From Begonia masoniana (lineage: Eukaryota > Streptophyta > Magnoliopsida > Cucurbitales > Begoniaceae), in NCBI GenBank assembly GCA_022432975.1, contig CM039509.1, positions 44,550,209-44,614,208 on the forward strand: a stretch of DNA of 64,000 nucleotides, given 5' to 3'. This document shows, one piece after another, positions 23,399 to 35,851 of the stretch. A program made the position numbers and the translations under genes. Position 1 is the first letter of the stretch. The number at the start of each line of letters is the position of its first letter. A model generated the notes under the pieces. It did no database searches. It was given only the letters and a program-made list of their open reading frames with translations, and was not told the DNA's origin.

Positions 23399-24396
23399 AT
23401 GACTCGAGGAAGAGATCCTAGAGACGATGCCTTAGACAGACTTACGGAATTGCTAGACCGTCAGTCTCAGCACATGGACCAGCAGGCACAACAAATTGAG
23501 AGTTTAGTGAATCGAGAGAATCAAAGGGCCCAAGAGTTGGTGGTTCCTAACAGCCAGGGCATGCAGAAGTTCCAAAGTCTTCGATCTCTGGTATTTGACG
23601 GCCGATCATCTGATCCAACAGTTGCTGAGGAATGGATCAGGGTGATGGAGGACATGCTGGGTTATGCAGAAGTTGGAAACGCGAGCAAGGTGGCCTATGT
23701 CACCTTTCATTTGGTGTTGGATGCCCGTTTCTTGTAGGATTCGATCAAAGCAACGACGGATGTATCGATTATGACGTGGAAACGGTTCAAGACCGTATTC
23801 CTCGACAAGTATTTCAGCCGCACTGTGAGAGTGGCAAAGAGAAATGAATTTACGCAGCTGAAGCAGACAGGTTCAGTTACTGATTATATTGGGAAGTTCA
23901 AGGCTTTATCATGATTTACACTGCGTCTTGTCAGCGACAACGAAGACAAAGTGCATCAGTTTATGGAGGGGCTGAATCCGGAGATCCGGATGAACATTAT
24001 TGTGTCAGGTATTATCGACGTGCCTTATTCTGACATTGCAGCTAGAGCTCTGGATTTCGAGGCTGCCAGAGCTACTTGTGTTAGGCCGAGGGAGCCAGCT
24101 AAGGGCTTCTTCCGTGAGATCCGTCCTCAATCACAGAACCGGGGTTGGCAACCCAGAGCACCACAGCCCCAACAGCAGCAAAGGGGTGTAAAGAGGCCTC
24201 TAGAGGGAGGCAATGATCGAGGCAAGGGTAAACAGGTACAGGGGACTTCTCAGATACCCTAGTGCCCTAAGTGTCAGCGAGAGCATAGTGGAGAGTGCCG
24301 GGTTGGCACTAACAAATGTTTTAGATGTGGTGAAGTCGGCCATTACGTCAGGGATTGTCCAAAGCCCGGCCGAGATCAGTTGGGTGGGGATTAGAG
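23399..24396 (+). pseudogene. Tekay-2 gag with zinc knuckle (broken)
   Basis: The start MTRGRDPRDD at 23399 lies in the second copy of the duplicated leader. Gag motifs AEEWIRVMEDML and DYIGKF are present. The FWW box of Tekay-1 is changed: after DARF a frame stop TAG (23736-23738) replaces a Trp codon. Other stops are near 23912 and at 24260-24262. The CCHC knuckle CFRCGEVGHYVRDC is near 24319-24360. A pre-knuckle Gln-rich stretch is at 24168-24185. Confidence 0.9.
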
Positions 24397-24403
24397 GAGA
24401 GTC

Positions 24404-25418
24404 ATGCCCAGGATTTTTGCCTTTATCGAGCCTGGCGATATTGATGATGAGGCTCAGCCTTCCGTGATAGCAGGTACCATTTTGATTATGGGCGTAGCGG
24501 TATTTTCGTTGATAGACACGGGAGCTACGCATTCCTTTATTTCAACTGCTTGCATGGCTAGATTGGGATTAGCGTCTGAGTTAGCAGAGGTCGAGTATAG
24601 AGTGATGCTGCCTTCGGGAGAGCACATGCAGTCGGATCGTATTCTCCAGGGCAATGTCGTCTCAGTGGGGGATGCTACCCTTTATGCTTGTCTGATAGTT
24701 CTGAGCATAGAGCGGTACGATCTTATCTTAAGGATGGACTGGCTGTCGCAGCACTTTGCCACCATCGATTGTCGATCCGAGATTGTGACCTTTTGACCCC
24801 CGGGTAAAGCAGAGTTTTCTTATCAGGCGATAAACTGATTGAGTGGGTCGCCTATTTCTTATTCAATGAACGTCAACGAGCAGTTTAAAGGTGAGTGCTC
24901 TATTTCTTTGGCCACTGTATTTGATACTCAGTTGCTCAGCGAAGTAAAGCCGAGTGACATTCATATAGTCAGAGAATTCTCTGAGATCTTCCTTGACGAT
25001 CTCCCTGGTTTACCACCAGACCGGGAGATTGAATTTGTGATTGACATTTATCCTAGTTCGGCGCCAGTGTCAAAGAATGCATATAGATTGGCGCCTGCTG
25101 AGTTGAAAGAGTTGAAATCTCAGTTGGAGGAGTTGCTAGACAAGGGTTTTATACGACCCAGTTTTTCACCCTGGGGTGCTCCTGTTTTGTTTGTTAAAAA
25201 GAAAGACGGGACCCTCAAGATGTGTGTAGACTACAGAGAGCTGAATAAGTTTACAGTGAAGAATAAGTATCCACTGCCACGGATCGATGATTTGTTTGAT
25301 CAACTACAGGGTGCCCGAGTATTTTCCAGGATTGACCTACGCTCGGGTTACTATCAGTTGAAGGTCCGTAAAGAGGATATTCAGAAAACAGCGTTCCGAA
25401 CAAGGTATGAGCATTATG
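24404..25418 (+). pseudogene. Tekay-2 protease and first half of reverse transcriptase
   Basis: The retropepsin motif LIDTGATHSFIS is near 24510-24545 and the domain ends with YDLILRMDWL. Stops occur at about 24794 and 24837; the protease-RT linker looks shortened. RT starts with [13 protein letters not shown], then [17 protein letters not shown] near 25195-25245 and [13 protein letters not shown] near 25320-25360. It breaks off at TRYEHY (25413), where solo LTR B is inserted, and goes on at 27530. Confidence 0.92.
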
Positions 25419-27524
25419 TGTAACGCCCCGAGTTATCTGAACCCGGTTCGCTACTCATTACTTGATCATAACTAAGAAATTTCGAATAAATTTAAAACTT
25501 CATTCGACATTCAAAATTTGACATTTTCTAAACGTTCAAAACATTTGAAAACTTTGCAGCGGAAAATTATTTAAAACTACAATGGGGATTTAACTAGCTG
25601 TGAAAATATTGTTGGAAAGATTAATGGAAATGTTTAAAGTATTCGGTCAAGAGAAAATAAGGTTTTAAATGATGGACTACTCAAGGAATTACAAAAGTCG
25701 AATTCATCTGCCGACGACAAAGTCAACGGAAGGAAACGGAACGAGGTTCCTGCCGATGACGTCACGAGTTGAACTCGTCTGCCGACGACTAGTCAACGGA
25801 AGGAGCAGAAGCAGAAAACCAAAGGCTTCTGCCGATGACGTCTACACAACTTCACCCACAACTTCATCTGCCGATGAAATCATGGTAACTTCACACACCA
25901 CTTCATCTGCCGATGAAGTCAGCGCAATTTCATCTCTCAATAGACAAACACACGTCATCTTCCGATAACAACAATATGACTCCACGCCTTCCGATTCGCT
26001 AAACGACAAACGGGTTTCTCCCTCTTCCGATGGAATGGACTACATCTGCCGACACGTGCTACTCACATAACTCCTTAAAGCATCTACTGATAGACTATAA
26101 AATTTACATCTTCCGATGGCTTTCTGAAGACATCTTCCGATAGAATTTAAAATTTACTCAACATCTACCGACAGATATCATCTGTCGATAGAGAGCAAAA
26201 CAACAACTCTAATCGCTTCACTTGCAAATCCAGTAATAAACCAACAGAATACTAAATTCAGAGAAAACTAAGAATACTTTTGAAAACTTCAAGTAACTCA
26301 TTCTTACTAAAACTAACCAGAGGCAATCCAAACCTTTGTGTCACTAGAAACTCATAAGTACTATCTTGAAATCCCAACAGAATATCGTTATCAGAAAAGA
26401 AACTCAAAAGCGAATTCCAAAACATTAAAATTTCTACTGTCATGAAAGCTCAGTATAATAAATTTGAAATACTGTCAATTAATCTTTGTTAGTCAATGAC
26501 ACCAGTCAAACCGCCCCATCAGATGCCTGACCGTTGCACAGCCGTGCTCCACCAACCTCATCTACTCGGTTATGCTCTCAGGGAAATCACCTGCTGTATC
26601 CTCAACACCTACATCACAAAACTCATCTATTAGCCTAATGCTAAGCAAGTAAAGCATTAATGAAATGTATGCTGAAACATAAACCCTGATCATGCAGTTT
26701 CTAATTTTCTCAACTCAGTTGTGCATCGTTCATAAACTGGTCTGATCCCTAAGTTCCCTTGGGAGTGGGATCGGTTCTCCCAATGTAATAAATCCTCTAC
26801 TCAGTTAAGGGGCGGATTACTTCCCTTAACAGCTACTCTGTTTCATTCAATTCATACTCATCATAACCTTGCACATAAATTCATTTTCGTAATTCTTCAA
26901 AAACTTAATGCATGACATAAAGAAAAGAAACACTCAAACATGCATAAACCTACTGTTTTGTGATGTAGGCCCGAAGGCTCACACATTACTTTACTTACCT
27001 GGCTCCTGGAAATCGCTCGGCTATATGCTACTCCAAAAATCTGCTCACCTAAAACCATTGACAGATTATGGATTAGATCTCCACTAAACTTTATCTAACT
27101 ATTGAAGTCTAAGGAAGCCAGTTTGGGGCTCTACTGATTAAGCATTCCCGATACATCACTAAACCCCAAAACCCAAATCTCTCACCCGCAGCTTATCGAA
27201 GATACATACATTGCAATCCTTCAGCTACCCTAGCACTAGAACAGCAAGTAGTTGATTCAAAACTCACCTTGGTTGGGGAAAACCGGAGGGGAAATCGCCC
27301 AGAGGTAGTCTGCTTGAGCTGAGAGGTAAGAGTAATAAAACAGTGGCGGCTAAACCTCACTAAACCTTTCCTTAAATACCTTATCCACAATATAAATTCG
27401 CAATTACCATCTTGCCCCTGCCTAGTCATTTACAACCTAATCAACATTTCATTAAATTTTAACCATAAAAATTATATACCACCGTTTAACAACTTATTTT
27501 GATTTATTGAAACCGGGTGCTACA
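25419..27524 (-). repeat. Solo LTR B inside Tekay-2 RT (minus strand)
   Basis: TSD TTATG is at 25414-25418 and 27525-27529, exactly splitting the RT frame. Read on the minus strand it starts TGTAGCACCCGG and ends GGGGCGTTACA. It is related to solo A (shared GGGCCTACATCACAAAAC and GTATTTAAGG boxes). Splice-like marks on the minus strand: donor at 27267-27266, block 27048-26999 followed by GTAAGT, acceptor near 26610. The segment 25690-26190 is crowded with CATCTKCCGATGA words and TGACGTCA. Confidence 0.93.
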
Positions 27525-27529
27525 TTATG

Positions 27530-29961
27530 AGTTCCTAGTTATGTCGTTTGGACTTACTAATACCCCTGCAGCGTTTATGGACTTGATGAACCGAGTCTTC
27601 AAGGAGTACTTGGACCAGTTTGTGGTTGTTTTCATCGATGACATCTTAATCTATTCAAAGACGAAGGAAGAACACGAGGAGCACTTGAGAATAGTTCTGA
27701 GAATTCTATGCCAGCACCAGTTGTATCCGAAGTTCTCTAAGTGTGAGTTTTGGTTGGATAGGGTCAGTTTTCTTGGCCACATCATATTAGAAGAAGGGGT
27801 TTCTATAGATCCGAGCAAGATTCAGGTGGTCAGAGATTGGCCACAGCCTAAAAACGTGCGTGAAGTACGTGGATTTCTCGGATTAGCTGGCTACTATCGG
27901 AAGTTTATAGAGGGATTTTCAAAGATTGCAGTTCCCCTCTCGCGCTTGACTCGGAAGAATGAGAAGTTTGTGTGGTCGGCTGCTTGTGACAATAGTTTTA
28001 TGGAGTTGAAGTAGAAGTTGACCACAGCTCCAGTTCTGACGCTACCTGTCGAAGGTATGAGATTCAGTATATATTGTGATGCGTCCGGAGTTGGGCTCGG
28101 ATGCGTGCTTATGCAGGAGGGTAGGGTGATTGCTTATGCTTCTAGACAGTTGAAGCCGTACGAGCAAAATTATCCTACACATGATCTAGAGTTAGCAGCC
28201 GTGGTCTTCGCACTAAAGATTTGGAGACATTATTTATATGGGTAGCGGTGCAAGATATTTTCAGACCACAAGAGCTTGAAGTACTTGTTTACGCAGAAGG
28301 AACTGAATATGCGACAGAGAAGGTGGCTCGAGTTCGTCAAAGACTATGAGTTTGAGATAAAGTACCATCCAGGAAAGGCGAACAAGGTCGTTGATGCTTT
28401 AAGCCGAATGCCGTCTGCGAGTCAACCTTCACTTGCAGCTATGTCGGTTACATTACGGTTTGAGATTGAGAGCTTTGATGTGGAGATAGTGGCAGAGTTG
28501 TTCAATATGCTCACTAATATTTCTCTCAGGCTGACTATTCTGGATAGAATACGTGAAGCTCAGCAGAATGATATAGAGTGCAAGGAGTTTCGGTTAGGCG
28601 TGACATCCGAGGATTAATCGGATTTCCATTTATCAGAGGATGGTATTCTAAAATTTAGGCATAGATGGTACATGCCTAACGATGAGGAGCTAAAGAAGGA
28701 GATCTTGGCTGAGGCGCATTCTTCAGCTTATTATGTGCACCTGGGAAGTACCAAAATGTACCGGGACTTAAAGCAACACTTCTGGTGGCCAAACATGAAG
28801 AGAGAGGTCGCCAAATATGTCGAAACCTGTTTAGTTTGTCAACAGGTGAAAGCAGAACACCAGAGGCCAGCCTGAACATTACAGCCACTGCCTATTCCGG
28901 AGTGAAAATTGGAGCAGATTTCCATGGATTTTATTGTGGGGCTCCCGAGGACGACTAAGGGTCATGATGGCATCTGGGTGATTGTGGACCGATTGACAAA
29001 GTCGGCTCACTTCTTATCTGTGAAGATGACGTCTTCGATGGACCAGCTCGCCGAGCTCTATGTACAAGAGGTTGTGAGACTGCACAGACTACCAGTTTCG
29101 ATTGTCTCAGACAGAGATCCGAGATTTACATCGAAGTTCTGGAAGAGTTTGCACAGAGCTATGGGAACTAAGCTAAATTTTAGCACAGCTTTTCATTCTC
29201 AGACTGATGGTCAGACAGAGAGGACGAATCAGATTCTGGAGGATATGCTCAGAGCTTGTCTGTTGGAATTTCAGGGATCGTGGAGCAGGTATTTGCCACT
29301 GATCGAGTTCTCTTATAACAACAGCTTCTAGGCTACCATTGGTATGGCTCCATACGAAGCTTTGTATGGGCAAAAATGTAGATCTCCATTGTATTGGGAC
29401 GAGGTTGGTGAAGCCAGTATTGTTGGTCCCGAGATTCTACAGCAAACGGCAGAGAAGATTGCTATTATCCAACAGTGTATCGAGATAGCTCAGTGTCGAC
29501 AGAAGAGCTATGCTAACACGAGACGGAGGGAACTGGAATTCGAAAAAGGTGATGAGGTTTATTTGAAAGTTTCTCCGTTTAAAGGTGTGATGCGATTTGG
29601 AAGGAAGGGCAAGCTGAACCCTCGGTATGTGGGGCCCTTCCTTATTTTGAAGATCGGAAAGATAGCTTATCGACTACAGCTTCCAGCTCCAATGGAAGGC
29701 ATCCACGATGTGTTTCATGTCTCTATGCTTCAGAAATGTTTGCGCGATCCATCACATATTATGGAGGCGAGAGAGATCGAGGTACAGCCTACCTTGACAT
29801 ATGTGGAGAAATCTGTATGTATTTTGGAGTCCTCCATCAAAGTATTACGCAACAAAGAGATTCCGCTAGTTAAAGTCCTATGGCGGAACCACGAGGTTGA
29901 AGAAGCGACTTGGGAGCGACAGCAAGATATGATGGCTAAGTATCCCGAGTTGTTTGTATAA
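27530..29961 (+). pseudogene. Tekay-2 RT second half, RNase H, integrase, chromodomain-like tail
   Basis: RT resumes with [15 protein letters not shown]; the catalytic [11 protein letters not shown] is near 27625-27660. RNase H starts near 28060 ([13 protein letters not shown]) and contains the [13 protein letters not shown] box. The integrase zinc finger is near 28790-28850 and the core near 28910-29240 (DFIVGLP, VSDRDPRF, TDGQTERTNQILEDMLR). The C-terminal MAPYEALYG, GPF box and a short chromodomain-like WRNHEVEEATWERQ end at TAA 29959-29961. Stops near 28012, 28243, 28615, 28873, 28903 and 29329 break the frame. Confidence 0.93.
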
Positions 29962-30001
29962 GCAAATTTTGAGGACAAAATTTTAAATAAGGTGGATAGA
30001 A
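29962..30001 (+). promoter_or_regulatory. Tekay-2 pre-LTR box and polypurine tract
   Basis: GAGGACAAAATTTTAAATAAGGTGGATAGAA leads to the LTR; Tekay-1 has the same with one change. The purine tract is short and interrupted by T in both elements, so this is the working form of this family, not chance decay in one copy. Confidence 0.7.
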
Positions 30002-33000
30002 TGTAACACCCGGATTTTCAGAATTTTGTAAATAAATAATATAATGGTATTTTTATAATTATGTCAAATCAAGTCTATTTTACAAAAAGAAAGCGTTATT
30101 ATGATCCTAATAATTGATATGGATTTTAAGAAAATTTCGGGAATTTTAGGAGTTTAACGCTAATTTTACGAGAATTACATTTCTCGTAATATAAAAGATA
30201 CTTTGGTAAAAATAGTAAACGAGGTCCGAATTGCGAACGGACAGTTTTAATGGAACCCTGGTAGTAAGTTGAAGTTATTGGAGAAGTAAGAAAATTTGGA
30301 GAAACCGAATTGCCGGTTAATTAAAGAAACGAAGGACGAGACAAATAAAAAATCAAAGGAAGGGCAAAATGGTAATTTGTAAAGTCAAAATTTCAATTAA
30401 AACTATTTCTCTTCTTCTTCTCCACGCCACTTTTCTTCTCCTGTGCGATTTCCTCCGGCGATTCACGACTTCCTCCTCTCCAACGGCGGTTTATCCTCCG
30501 ATAGCTTCGTTTTCTTCGTGTTTCCTCCTCATCTCGCAACCCTAGGTATGAATCTATGGTTTTAGGGCGTTGTATGTCAGTTTTTACGAGGTTCGATAGT
30601 TAGGGTTTCGTTTAGGTTTTGTGAAAAACATAGTTTAAAGTTAGAAATTTATAGGTTTGACGTGTTAGTGAGTATATTGAACGTATTAAACGTTATTAGA
30701 CGAAATCTAGTGTGTGTTCGGTGTTTAGGTTGAAAGACCAGATTTTTAGGTTTGAAAATCTTCGTCAATGGAGTTTAGAAATTTACAAGCGTGAATTTCA
30801 CGGTAAAATGCCACATTGAGCTATGTTAGAATTTTAGGAAAATTTCCTTAGTTAAGGTTCGTTAAATTTGGACGTTTAACGGTTAAATCTCGTTTAACGA
30901 CAATTGTTGTGTTTTGCCTCAGACGAACAACGCTCGTAGACGGAGCTCGAAGTTCAGCACGCACGAGGTAAGTTCTCGTGACTTACTTGGCCGAGTGGCC
31001 TACACTGTATGTCGATGTCGCATCGAGGATCTCTGAAGAGTTGTTTGTTTATATACTTTGGTTGGGTAGATAGGGTTAGTTCTTTTATATAGGTTATTTT
31101 TTTATAGTCTTGATGGTATATATGATGTTTGTTTACTTTATGCCTATAATTGTTCATGCATCACGTATTTTAAAATAGCATGAAAACGAATTTCTGCACG
31201 TGTTTAAGAAAATGAAATGAACGAATGTAATGAATCCATATAATCTGTTATCTGGTTACTCGAGGTGGGGCTGAGGCATGGCTGTTATGGGTGCGAGCGT
31301 GTACCTCCCCCCCCCCGGCCCGTTAGGTGAAGAAGGCAGTCCGACCGCAGGATGTGTCCTCTTCATCTAATAAGCTGAGACCTCGGTGACATTCTGTCTG
31401 CGACGTAATGAAAAGAAAATGAACATGATTTCTGAAACTCATACGCACTGCATGCATTTATATTTACGAAGCTTACTGAGCCTTTAGCTCATAGTGTGTC
31501 TGTATGGTGTAGGTGATATAGAAGCAGGTGAGGACGACGTTCCTCCACCTGATGGATAGGATGGTTAAAGAAGAACGGCTGCGGTGGTGTGCATGGGCAG
31601 TCGACGCGTATTCTGACCCGTGGGGAGAAAATGGTTAGGTATTTTGAGAGTTTTGTGCAAATTTGGATTGTATAGTGGATTATAGTATAGTTATAAACAT
31701 TTTAGGATGTTTGGTTCTGGATAGTGGATAGGATGTGTTTTGAATTTCTAAACGTTTTGAAAATGTATTTGTAAATGTTTGGTTTTAAGGAAATGTTCGG
31801 TTTTTAAACGTATCCACGCGGTTTGTTTTTATGAAATCGGGTTATGTTTTTAAACATGTTTTGAGTCATTGTTTTAGATGAAATTTATTGAAGGAATTAT
31901 GAAGCATGTTGATGTAAGTGAAAATGTGTTAAAGAAGTTGAGTTAGATGTGTGTGCAGGGAAATGAGAAAAAGAAAAGAAGAGAAAAGAGGAAGGGAAGA
32001 ACATCTGTCCTCTAGAAAAATCCAGAGGATATGGCGATCGATCGCCCCTTTTGGGCGATCGATCGCCCCTCGTGTTGGTCGTCGTGACCGTGATCACTTC
32101 ACATAGGCGATCTGTAATAACCAAAAATTTCATCGTACACCCTATTACTCGTGCATAGTGTTTTATGAGTTAAAACTTCTCAATTTTAGAAATAAATAGA
32201 AGCAATGGAATATTGAGAAGTCAACAAGTATTAGACCAATAGCAATTAATTTTAACATCTAAAGAAGAATGATGAACCAATTGAAGAGAGTTTCAAAAGT
32301 CAAAAGAAAATAAGGACAAATAGGAACGAATAATAGTGTTGAGTTTGAATAGTCAACAATGAAGAACCAATGGAGGGGAGGTATGAAGGAGTCAAATTTT
32401 CAAAAGACAAAGGGAGAAGGAAACCATGCTGGAAATCAAAGGAAGAAGTGAAGAGAGAAAAGAAGGATAAACATGAAGAAAAGTCAAAATTTCTCCTTTA
32501 AACCTAAAAACGACACCTCACCTCCTACTCATCTTTAAGGTAACTCTTAGTATGACCAAGAGCCACGAAATTTCTCCTCCATTTTCAGAGCTCTCCCTTC
32601 TCTCAAAGCTCGGTCTTTTGTAAGAAGAATCAAGGTAAGTTAGATTTTAGGTTATGTTCATGTAAAATACTAGTTATAGGTTGATAAAATTGGAGTTTTC
32701 TTGAGATTATGGAGAAGTTGATAAACCCTAGATGGCTGCACGAAAATTTGGTTTTCCCTCCCTAATTTCTTGATGTTTTAGGGTTTGAATGAATTGTAAT
32801 GGTTGCTTATGGTTGGAAATGAAAGAAAAACATCAAGTAATGCATGAATAGTTGAAAATAGTAAAATACAGGGTAGATTGGAAATCTGTAATTTCGGTTC
32901 ATTGAGCTAGTTTATCTTGATAAATTGACTTTACCATGTTAAAGTAGACTCCTTAAAGATTCCATAGCCTCAAGAATTATCGAATTTGGTTATGTATAGC

Positions 33001-34589
33001 AAAAGTTATGAGATTTTGAAATTTGTTGTTTATTTGAAGGGAATTCCGAAAATTAGGTTGTTAAGTGAATTGTTATGAATCTTATTGATTGGCATGCTTT
33101 AGGTATACAAGTCAAGAAGGAACTTGAGCACATTAACAAAACCAAATTCAAGAGACGAGGTAAGTGTATGTATGCATGTGTTTTGGCCGATTGGCCTACA
33201 CCACAAAAGATTATGAGATTGAGGATTTGGTGAATGTAGTTTTGAGAGTTGGTTGGGTAGAACTCTTAGGTTGTGAGTGAGTTAATTATGCTAGTTGTTT
33301 GTTTAATGAATGATTTGCTTATTAGTTTATATTATGTTATAGAATTGAATGTGTGTGCAACATGTAATCATGCATCATGGTTTTCCTAAAGCAGAGAAAA
33401 TGATTTTTATACATAGTTTTCATGTAAACAAGAGTAACAGAATATATAACAGTAAAATACGTAATAGTTGTTGTGGGTAGGGAACTGAGTTTGGTAGTTC
33501 CGCCAGAGGAACCGGTTCCGTCAGAGGGACTGTCATATATGTCATTGCACTTCCCCTAGAGCGAGTTGGTCGTCCCGCCAGGTGGACAATCAGTTAGGCC
33601 ATCTCTTCTCTAGAAGCAGTACCCCAATAACTCATGTCATGCAAGAAAAATAAAGAAGGCTCAGTACATGCTTTTACGAACAGCATAGCATAATCATGAG
33701 CATGCATTTTATTTTACTCTACATCACTTACTGAGCATCAGGCTCATTAGTTTATTTTGTGGTGTAGGTGAATTTAATACAGGTGAGGGCCTTGATCCTC
33801 AAGAAGGTTGATGGAGCAGTTGGTGGAGGACGTCCATGGGGTGTGCTTGTAGCCGCTAGGGTGATTTTGACCTGTGGGCGAATGCATAGGTAATTTTGGG
33901 ATAATGTATCAACAAAAGGTTTTGAAGTTGCAGATTAGTATGTAAATGACAAGTTTAGTTGTCTTTAAACGGTAGTGTCTATTTTGATGTATGAATATAT
34001 TTTGGAAATTATATTAGAAATCTAGTTTCACATTGCAGGTTTTGGTTTTATAGTTTTAAACGTTATATTGTCGTTTTTTTTTTTAACGATAGTGAATGTA
34101 AAGCAATATTTCATTCTCTTATTTCATTTAGTTCAAAGATTTTATAATGAGTCTTGTATAAAGTAATCTTTTCTTTCCGCTGCAAACATTTAATGTTTTA
34201 ACGATGTCGTTTTAAACGATGGGCAAAATTTTAAATTTTTATGGATTTTCGAGTACAGTTAGACACATGAACAGCAAATGTGACGAACCGGGTTTAGGTA
34301 ACTCGGGGTGTCACACGATCGCTGGCAAAACCAGCGATCGCCGATGGGCAATCGATCGCCACCACGTTTTAGGGACAAAAGTCCCTTTTTGTCCTCGAAA
34401 CATTTTCTGTTATTTTAATTGTTTTAAATTTGTTTTAAATAATTGTTTTAACTTTATTTAAATAGTTTACAATGGTTTTTAATTCTGTCAATGTTTTAAA
34501 TTTTCGCTTTTACGTTATAGGATAAACATAGAATTTAAAAAGAAAAATTTGTACGGTAAAAAAATAGGTACAGTATTAGGGTCGTCACA
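30002..34589 (+). repeat. Tekay-2 3' LTR with solo LTR C inside
   Basis: Starts TGTAACACCCGG and ends GGGTCGTCACA. The own sequence is 30002-32112 and 34316-34589 (~2.38 kb). It lacks solo A and the 35-bp arrays, which shows that both were added to the 5' LTR after Tekay-2 inserted. Splice-like marks: donor 30546, block 30923-30967, acceptor 31511-31512. Confidence 0.93.
32113..34315 (+). repeat. Solo LTR C in the Tekay-2 3' LTR
   Basis: TSD CGATC is at 32108-32112 and 34316-34320. It starts TGTAATAACC and ends GGGTGTCACA. Splice-like marks: donor 32635 (CAAGGTAAGT), block 33103-33159 followed by GTAAGT, acceptor 33766-33767. The hairpin TGAGC-ATCAG-GCTCA is at 33732-33746. Repeated CCGCCAGAGGAACC-like words lie at 33500-33600. 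Confidence 0.93.
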
Positions 34590-35395
34590 TAAATAGTCCT
34601 CAATTTGCATTCTCCAAAACGCAAAATCTGTTCCATCGAATTTTTTAATACTGTGTCATGTACTATCATCGCCTATCATTATTATCAATAACCAATACCC
34701 AAAAAATAGATATTCAAACCCAAAAAGATTTCAGAATTTTCAACCCTACAATCAATCTTCACAATATCAGTAGATCCGCCCAAAAACAGATAATTTTATT
34801 TCCAAAAATATTTCAAAAATTTGTTGTTCGTCGCTGCTCGGGCAGAGAACTGAACTGAACCTCTGTTCTTCTTTGGCCAAGCCCTCACCTAGGGCTTCTG
34901 ATCGGAGGACGTCGACGGCGATGTGCGATGGAGCAAGAACGGCGATGTGTGACTGAGCAAGGACGGCGATCGGTTCTGTTTGATGCTCGGGGATAGCGAC
35001 GGCTACGACAGCAGCGACAGAAGAGTCTTCTTCTATGCGAAATCGGCGGCTTCTTCTCCTCCTTTTGCGTGCGACTGTGGGCAGCAGCTAGGGCACCTCT
35101 GTTCTCGTTGGACGGCGCGACAGCTTTCCTCTCCGTGCGGCGACGGCGACTTCTTCGCGAGGGGCGGCCCTCTTCTTCTGCTGCTCTTCGCGTGGGCTTA
35201 TCTGTTCTTCGCGTTGGAGAATAGAACACAAAAATCCTTTTTTTTTCTTTTTTTATTTCCTTCAAATAATTTCTTTTTCTTCCAAGATTGTAATTTCAAT
35301 TTCCAAAATTACAAACCTCAAATTGATCGATACCCTTCGAAGAATCAAACCCTGATTTTCGAAAAACCACTTCAACCTGAAGCTCTGATAACAGT
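34590..35395 (-). mobile_element. Displaced 5' part of the minus-strand copia (gag start, leader, PBS)
   Basis: After the TSD the minus strand completes the gag N-terminus: the motif FWRMQIEDYLY at about 34594-34625 is the usual start of UBN2-type gag and is in frame with the gag remainder at 16678. Right of it lies an untranslated leader; frames there (for example Arg-rich ones at 34885-35265) have no similarity to a known gag. The primer-binding site is at 35382-35395 (minus ACTGTTATCAGAGC). Confidence 0.82.
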
Positions 35396-35851
35396 TGTTG
35401 GGATTAGACGCCCTAATCCACCTGTAACGAACGATTAGGAATACGAAAAAGAAATAACACACAGATTTATAGTGGTTCACTCTCGTTGCAAGAGCTACGT
35501 CCACTGGCCGCTGATAGATTTCACTAAGATCGAACAAACGAGTTACAACAGTGATAATCTGTAATACACTCCATAACCTAAACACGTCTTTATATAATAG
35601 ACGATTTAAGGTTACAGAATAACAGGGTACTTAATTACCAAAATACCCTCAAACCTAAATTAGGCTCCATAACTCAACATGAGCCAGTCCTCTTTTTGTT
35701 CTCGATTCCTGCCATTGGAGCTACATTTCTCACTCAGCTGAGTCGTCGAATCTAGTCAAGTATTTTGAGAAATCAATAAAATTGTAAAAGGTCCGAGTTA
35801 GTTGCATTTATTGAATCTTCTCTTTCTACGACGTCGATTTACATCCCAACA
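35396..35851 (-). repeat. 5' LTR of the minus-strand copia (456 bp)
   Basis: On the minus strand it starts TGTTGGGATG and ends GTCTAATCCCAACA, a canonical TG...CA pair with 8-nt inverted ends, next to the primer-binding site. The partner LTR should lie left of the window. Confidence 0.85.

Larger units (their letters stand above)
16679..34589 (+). mobile_element. Tekay-2: complete Ty3/gypsy chromovirus with three nested solo LTRs
   Basis: LTRs 16679-23022 and 30002-34589 both start TGTAACACC. TSD TAAAT is found at 16674-16678 and 34590-34594. The order gag, protease, RT, RNase H, integrase and a chromodomain-like tail identifies a chromovirus; the long LTR and gag type suggest Tekay/Del. It interrupts the gag of the minus-strand copia. 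Without solo A, B and C and the repeat expansions the LTR is ~2.4 kb. All coding parts have stops. Confidence 0.93.

Noticed and set aside
34885..35438. Arg-rich minus frame and Phe-rich plus frame
   Set aside because: They lie in the untranslated leader of the minus-strand copia between the primer site and gag, and match no known protein.
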